This document shows positions 58,812 to 64,000 of a stretch of DNA of 64,000 nucleotides, one piece after another. The notes under the pieces are model-generated. The model saw only the letters and a program-made list of their open reading frames with translations, was not told the origin of the DNA and searched no databases. The stretch comes from Zygnema cylindricum (taxonomy: Eukaryota; Streptophyta; Zygnematophyceae; Zygnematales; Zygnemataceae), in contig JBBHKE010001131.1 of NCBI GenBank assembly GCA_037447655.1, forward strand, positions 175,032 through 239,031. The letters are read 5' to 3'. The translations under genes were made by a program, and so were the position numbers. Numbering within the stretch: position 1 is the stretch's first letter; each line of letters opens with the position of its first letter.

Positions 58812-59984
58812 TGAAACTTTGAGACCTCCAATGGCCCTCCGAGTAGGCAGATCCAAAAGAAGCTAATCTAGATAGAACAGACTCCTAACTTGATACAAAC
58901 CCAAATGACTGACCCCTTGACAGTCAGAACCCCAATATAGTTTCACCTTTGTGAAATAACACTTTCTTAGTGCTCAGTTCCACCACAAAATGCAAAGTTA
59001 GAATATGAGATTTGGACACATTCACCCACTTTGACTTTCCCTTATAAGTGCAACCACCGTGGGAGACAAACGCTCTGACTCACTACACCCATGTGTAGCG
59101 TGGACTCGCGTGAGTGCGCAGCAAAAAAAATCACTTAAAATGGTGAAGTAAATTGATAGTTAAGGCTGGCCAAAGTTTGCCTTTTACACAAGATGCTCTC
59201 TGGGAGAGGCAGCTACCTACCCAAAATTTTATAAGTCCTATCTCTCCTCTAAGACTCTATCTACTGACGTACGACACCAATCACTTTACTGTGTCGTACA
59301 GAAAAGTAAAGGTGCCGGTGTACTTTTTGTACGGCCATCGTACGACATGGCCAAAATTTCGACACATGTCATATCCGGATTTGTTCCCGCAATCTCCGAA
59401 GTTGCCGCAATCCAATGTTATCACGCCACATGTCATTTGACGTGGCGATGACCGTAAAATGCCAAACTTACTTATTCTCTGATCGCGGCGCCTATCGTGG
59501 CCGTCCGATCAAAACCGGCTATAATTCTAGCCGTTGACAATAGAAGCGCAGTATTTGTTTCGCGATCCAAACAAATACGCGATATCCGTTTCATATAAAA
59601 CCATACTCTGTACTATCTAAAACTGTATCCATGTACTACGTATCTATTTCCCGTTAAACGAACTAGTCTACGTGTAGCTATTTAAATATTTGTCAAACCC
59701 TAGAACTCTAGTACTTTTTCTAGACTTAACGGGAAGAGCTAACGACTACTTTGACTGACGACATGTACCAGGATCAAATCCTGCGTCCGTCAATCCTTTT
59801 GATGAACCTTCTTAATTTCTACTACTTGTCTCTCTGGAGAACTCAGGTACCCATGACTTTAGCTCCCTATCTAGCCTTCAGTGACTACAACAAGTATGGG
59901 GGCTTGGATAAGGTAGTCAGAGGCAGACTGCCTCTGCTCTTTTTCTATCCTAATACACACCTAGAAAATACTCAAATATCAACA
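58812..59984 (-). repeat. Element A' 3' LTR
   Basis: 1,173 bp with TGAAAC...CAACA ends as read on the plus strand. A purine tract (AGTAAAGGGAG on the minus strand) abuts it at 59,985. Confidence 0.88.
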
Positions 59985-60013
59985 CTCCCTTTACTTTCTA
60001 GTCTATTTCCCTT

Positions 60014-61903
60014 TCAACTCCCACACACAAACAAACAAATAAACACCCCCCCTTTTTTCTTTCTTTTCTTTTTCTTTTCATAAAACTTTGAGAGAATACT
60101 CTCATATTTAAAACAGTGCATTAGATGAACCGAAATAATAATTGCATCACACATTTTATTTAGCATCCCTCTTTTTATAAATCCGAGCAAAGATTTTATC
60201 CACCTCATCTCTTTTCCATCCACACTAAATCCAATTTCCCTCTTTCAATTCAAACAACTTGCCCCATCTCCAATCTGCAACACACACTTAGATGCTAACC
60301 CTTTTACATGCACACCTTCATAAATGACATCACTCCTGTTAGTGATGCCGAATTCACTACCCCCCAAATTTTTCCAAAAAACAAGTGTCCCCACTAAGTT
60401 CTTCATAAAATCTACATCTTCTAAACTCATATATTTGTCCATGATATTTACCCCATTTTCTGAACTTTCCTCACTCTTTCCCATGGAATTCTTTCCACAA
60501 TCACTTTCTATTTTTATTCCCAAAAAACATTTCTCGTCCCCTAAACTTTTAATCAAATATTCCTCTTCTCCCCTATCATTTGAAGCCCTCACTAGACTTA
60601 CTTCTCCCCTTACTTCGGAATCCGTTGAAGTCTCCCTTTCTGACAAGTTTTCTGTTTCCAAAGTATCTATGAAACCATCCTCAATATTTTGAACTCCCTC
60701 AAGTATCTCCTCTCTCTTTACTTCCCTTATACCTCCAAAAGCACACTGTTGTTTTCGTGGAATTTCTGTGTGCTTTTCTCTCTTCCCTATACTACCGATG
60801 AGGAGAAGCTCCAAAAAATCTTCATCCTCTTTCTCCTCTTCCCCTTCTTCCTCTTCATCCACATTCCAACTTCTAAGATCTTCCAAACAAGAGCATTCCT
60901 CCATATAGTTTCCCGGTTCCCTACAAAAGAAGCAAACCCTTTTTTTCAAAGCTCCCTTTTCGTTTCCTCTCCCTCTCTTTCCACCTGAGTTCCGATAAGG
61001 TTTACCTTTGTCTTTCTTCCTCTCATCATGCTTCCGCTTGTCACCTCTGTTCCTCTTATCATGCTTCCGCCAATCACTACCGTTCCTCTCATTACTCTTT
61101 CGCCAGTTACCACCAGCTGTCAGTGCATTCACCCTATCACTTCCCTTACGAAGTTCCAAAGTGCACTTCCTCACAAGAATCATCCCCATGGTAATGCTCC
61201 AAGTCCATGAGGAGCCATCCATTTCCTGCATACGGTTATTTATGTTTTCGTACTCATCTGGGAGTTTCATGATTAGTGTATTAATCTTTATCTCCTCATA
61301 TTCTACATACCCTACACTAGAAAGATTAACATATAACGCAACAACATCATTGCCAAACTCTATCATACTACCGCCTTTATAAACAAAGGCCTCTATTTAC
61401 TATTTTACTAACTGCTGCCTCTGTATAGTCTCACTCTTATAATTTTGACTTAGCGTTTCCCAAATTTTTGAAAACTTGGCTAGATTTAAAAGAGTGATAG
61501 CTATTGACTTAGACACATCTAAGTATGAGATGTTTTGCTAAAGTGTTTTTATATTCCCATATTTTTCTGTCATTTTTTTCAGTTATAACACTTATCAATG
61601 GAGCTGTGTCCGAGAGCCTAGCTCCCCTCACCTAGGTGTCCCTTTTTCTTCTCCCCATTTCCCCCTTCTATGGCAATAGTTTTCCCTTCACCTTTCGTTG
61701 CATCTGATTTCTTGTTGGTTTTCTCCGAAGTGAGTTCCTCCAAAGCTCGGTGGCGGACACCTCACTTGTCCCGAAACAATTCCCCATAAGTGCTTTTCGA
61801 AAAGCAATCCCTCCATCGTAAACTCCCAATAAGTGAAGTATGTTCAATCTCACATAGGCACCGTAGATGGTGGGACCATAACCTGAAACTCTAAGACCTC
61901 CAT
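60014..61903 (-). pseudogene. Element A' gag-like protein
   Basis: The ATG (61903-61901) lies in the 5' LTR and reads into the primer-binding site. After early breaks, 61,366-60,245 is open for 373 codons: a helical gag part (KLPDEYENINNRMQEMDGS), a Lys/Arg/Asp-rich region, the knuckle CFFCREPGNYMEEC with Asn for the His ligand, a Glu-rich stretch, and further regions matching copy 1. A frame change near 60,240 separates the C-terminal part (MRWIKSLLGFIKRGM). This is the best preserved of the three copies in the middle. Confidence 0.8.
61869..61883 (-). other. Primer-binding site of element A'
   Basis: The minus strand reads GGTTATGGTCCCACC directly after the LTR, one mismatch from the complement of the initiator tRNA-Met anticodon arm. 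Confidence 0.75.
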
Positions 61904-63057
61904 TGGCCCTCAGAGTAAACAAATCCAGAAGAAGCTAATCTAGAAAGTTCCAAATCGTAACTTGATATAAACCCGAATGACTGACCCCTTGACAGTTAGA
62001 ACCCTAATACAGTTTTACCCCTGTGAAATAACACTTTCTGTGTGCTAAGTTCCACCACAGAATGCAAAGTTAGAATATGAGATTTTGACACATTCACCCA
62101 CTTTGACTTTCCCTTAGAAATGCAGCCACCTTGGCAGACAAAAAATCTCACCTACCTAACACTTGTGTAGCGTGGACTCCCTTGAGTCTGCAGCAAAAAG
62201 AATCACTTAAAATGGTCAAGTAAATTGATAGTTATGGCGGGCCAAAGTTTGCCTTTTATACAAGATGCTATTTGGGAGTGGCAGCTACCTACCCAAAATT
62301 TTCTAAGTCCTATCTCTCCTTTAAGACTCTATCTACTGACGTACGTCACCAATCACTTTACTATGTCGTACAAAAAAGTACTGGTGCCGGTGTACTTTTT
62401 GTACGGCCATCGTACGACATGGCCAAAATGTCGACACATGTCATATCTGGATTTGTTCCTTCAATCTTCGAAGTTGCCGCAATCCAATGTTATCACGCCA
62501 AGTGTCACTTGACGTGGCGATGACCGTAAAACGCCGAACGTACTTGTTTTGTGATCGCGGCGCCTGTCGTGGCCGTCCGATCAAAACCGGCTATAGTTCT
62601 AGCCGTTGAATATATAAGCGCGACATTTGTTTCGAGGTCGAAACAAATGCGCGGTAGCCGTTTCATATAAAACCGTACTCCGTACTATCTAAAAATGTAT
62701 CCATGTACTACGTATTTATATCCCGTTAAACGAACTAGTCTACATATAGCTATTTAAATTTTTGTCAAACCCTACATATTCTAGAACTCTTCTTAGACTC
62801 AACGGGTAGAGCTAACAACTACTTTGACTGACGACAGGTACCAGTATAAAATCATGCGTCCGTCAATCTTTTTGATGAACCTTCTTAATTTCTACTACTT
62901 TTCTCTTTGGAGAACTGAGGTAGGCATGACTCTAGCTCCCTATTTAACCTCCAGTGACTACAACAAGTATGGGGGCTTGGATAAGGGAGTTAGAGGCAGA
63001 CTGCCTCCGCTCTTTTTCTATTTTAATGCACACCTAGAAAATAATCAAATATCAGCA
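61884..63057 (-). repeat. Element A' 5' LTR
   Basis: 1,174 bp, collinear with 58,812-59,984. Its last codons on the minus strand are the start of gag. Confidence 0.88.
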
Positions 63058-63128
63058 ACTACTTATAAAATATTCTAAGTCTTTTTGGTCTCCTCCATTT
63101 ATTGAACCAAAGATTTCAAATATTAACA
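63058..63128 (-). repeat. Family C LTR, remaining piece
   Basis: ACTACTTATAAAATATTC to TTAACA matches the last 70 bases of the LTR at 39,251-39,321, continuing 58,811 across element A'. Confidence 0.85.
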
Positions 63129-63640
63129 CTCCTCTAAATATTTAGACTTAGTTACTCACTTAGTCCAACAACCTTCTGAAAAACTCCAACTTAGGAGCAG
63201 GAAGGGCTTTTGTTAACATGTCAACCACCATTTTCTCATGAGGTAAATAACACAACTTAATGACTTTTGTAAGTACATTTTCCCTGACAAAGTAAAGTCT
63301 AACATCCATGTGTTTGCTTTTAAAATGATGGCTGGGGTTAGAGGTAATGGCAATGGCTGGTTGGTTGTCACACCAAATATACTGAGGACTAGTTTGCATG
63401 TTCACAAGTTCCTGTAGAATAGACTTGACCCATTCGAGCTCCTTGAGGGCTGAAGCTGCTTCCATGTATTCAGACTCTATTGTGAATTGAGTTGTAACCT
63501 TTTGTAATTTGCTACTCCAGTAGCAAGTTCCATCTCCAATCTTAAGCACAAAAGTGGATGTAGATTTCCGGCTTGGCATGTCCCCATAGCTAGCATCGCT
63601 CCATGCTCGTATTTTCACCTCTTCTCCAAGTTTTTTTACT
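63129..63640 (-). pseudogene. Second family C copia element (C2): RNase H only
   Basis: A polypurine tract (AAATATTTAGAGGAG on the minus strand), then an open copia RNase H segment with AWSDASYGDMPS, ESEYMEAASALKEL, CDNQPAIAITSN, HFKSKHMDVRLYF and MVVDMLTKALPAPKLEFFRRLL. Similarity stops near 63,635, where an LTR-like repeat begins. In the segment kept, no stop is seen. Confidence 0.85.
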
Positions 63641-64000
63641 ATCCTACTTTCAACTTCAACCATTGCTACCCTAGCAAGCAAATACTCAATCTGACTGCAC
63701 TCCTGTGTAGTTTGGACTCCCTTGAGTCGATAGCAAAAAGATTCACAAAGAACGGCCAACCAGCCGATTAATTATCAAGTGGCAAAGATGCCAAATTATA
63801 AACAAGCTTGTTGGGAGAGAGGCGGCTACCTCCTTGAAACTCTGAGACCTCCAAAAGTCCTCTGAGTGGACAACTTCCAAGAAGCCTCTAGGATAATCCT
63901 GACCCCTTTGTGTTTAAGCAAAAATAACTGCCACCCTGGCAGACAAAAACTCTGACCACCTTCACCCCTGTGAAGGCAAGACTCCCCTGAGTCGATAGCA
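63641..64000 (-). repeat. Further family A-related LTR fragments, cut by the window end
   Basis: 63,690-63,835 matches the middle of the solo LTR at 3.95-4.05 kb (CGGCCAACCAGCCGATTA). At 63,835 TGAAACTCTGAGACCTCC starts another LTR like that at 61,884. The fragments are nested; the right side is outside the window. Confidence 0.65.

Larger units (their letters stand above)
58812..63057 (-). mobile_element. Gag-only LTR element A', minus strand
   Basis: Two LTRs of about 1,173 bp (58,812-59,984 and 61,884-63,057) flank a single gag-like gene without pol. LTRs start TG(T/C)TGATATTTG and end GTTTCA on the minus strand. The LTRs share most blocks with family A but differ near the gag start, so it is a sister subfamily. 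It interrupts a family C LTR. No clean target duplication is seen (TGTAG on one side, ACTAC on the other). Confidence 0.85.

Noticed and set aside
60324-61382. Plus-strand Ser/Leu/Phe-rich frames
   Set aside because: Antisense of the A' gag gene.
58807-63062. TGTAG/ACTAC as the target duplication of A'
   Set aside because: They match at only three of five bases, and the left flank is about four bases short of the uninterrupted LTR.
1-64000. CRISPR arrays, bacterial operons or phage genes
   Set aside because: Spliced eukaryotic genes and LTR elements throughout; the short tandem repeats lack spacer structure.

Overview
This is nuclear DNA from a green-lineage eukaryote, a land plant or a close streptophyte relative. 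The evidence is two intron-rich genes with clear plant organellar relatives: a peroxisomal beta-oxidation multifunctional protein ending in Ser-Arg-Leu, and a plastid-type peptide deformylase. They sit among Ty1/copia-type and Ty3/gypsy-type LTR retrotransposons. Sequence alone does not place it further; I see nothing bacterial.

Layout. 1-3.3 kb is the 3'-truncated, decayed coding part of a Ty3/gypsy element. 3.8-4.8 kb is an old solo LTR of a family that recurs at 40-63 kb. 5-9 kb is gene-poor and holds a diverged repeat pair, a TA-flanked MITE and a hAT-like MITE with a perfect 8-bp target duplication. 9,166-18,935 is bounded by inverted repeats and TA dinucleotides. I read it as a 9.8-kb pogo-like (Tc1/mariner superfamily) transposon with a four-exon transposase broken by one nonsense codon, a possible second three-exon gene on the minus strand, and long GA-rich tracts. 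Three short elements (6.9, 19.6 and 37.3 kb) carry the same ends and look like its non-autonomous derivatives.

The gene island is 20.5-37.3 kb. The multifunctional protein gene (18 exons, plus strand, 730 aa) and the peptide deformylase gene (6 exons, minus strand, 312 aa) are convergent and both look intact. Every exon joins in phase at GT-AG borders.

38.2 kb to the end is a nest of LTR elements. The oldest layer (family C, copia, minus strand) is split by a tandem array of gag-only elements (family A: LTR-gag-LTR-gag-LTR) with a 5-bp duplication CATCT at the outer ends. A nearly complete copia element (family B, 42,473-48,042, duplication ATCTT) then landed inside the first LTR of that array. 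A further gag-only element (A') lies inside another C LTR. All these families place the primer-binding site flush against the 5' LTR and inside the gag reading frame. Its ancestral form is complementary to the anticodon arm of initiator tRNA-Met, as in Drosophila copia. The first gag codons lie in the LTR itself.

All coordinates were read by eye. Percent identities, codon statistics and database matches were not computed.
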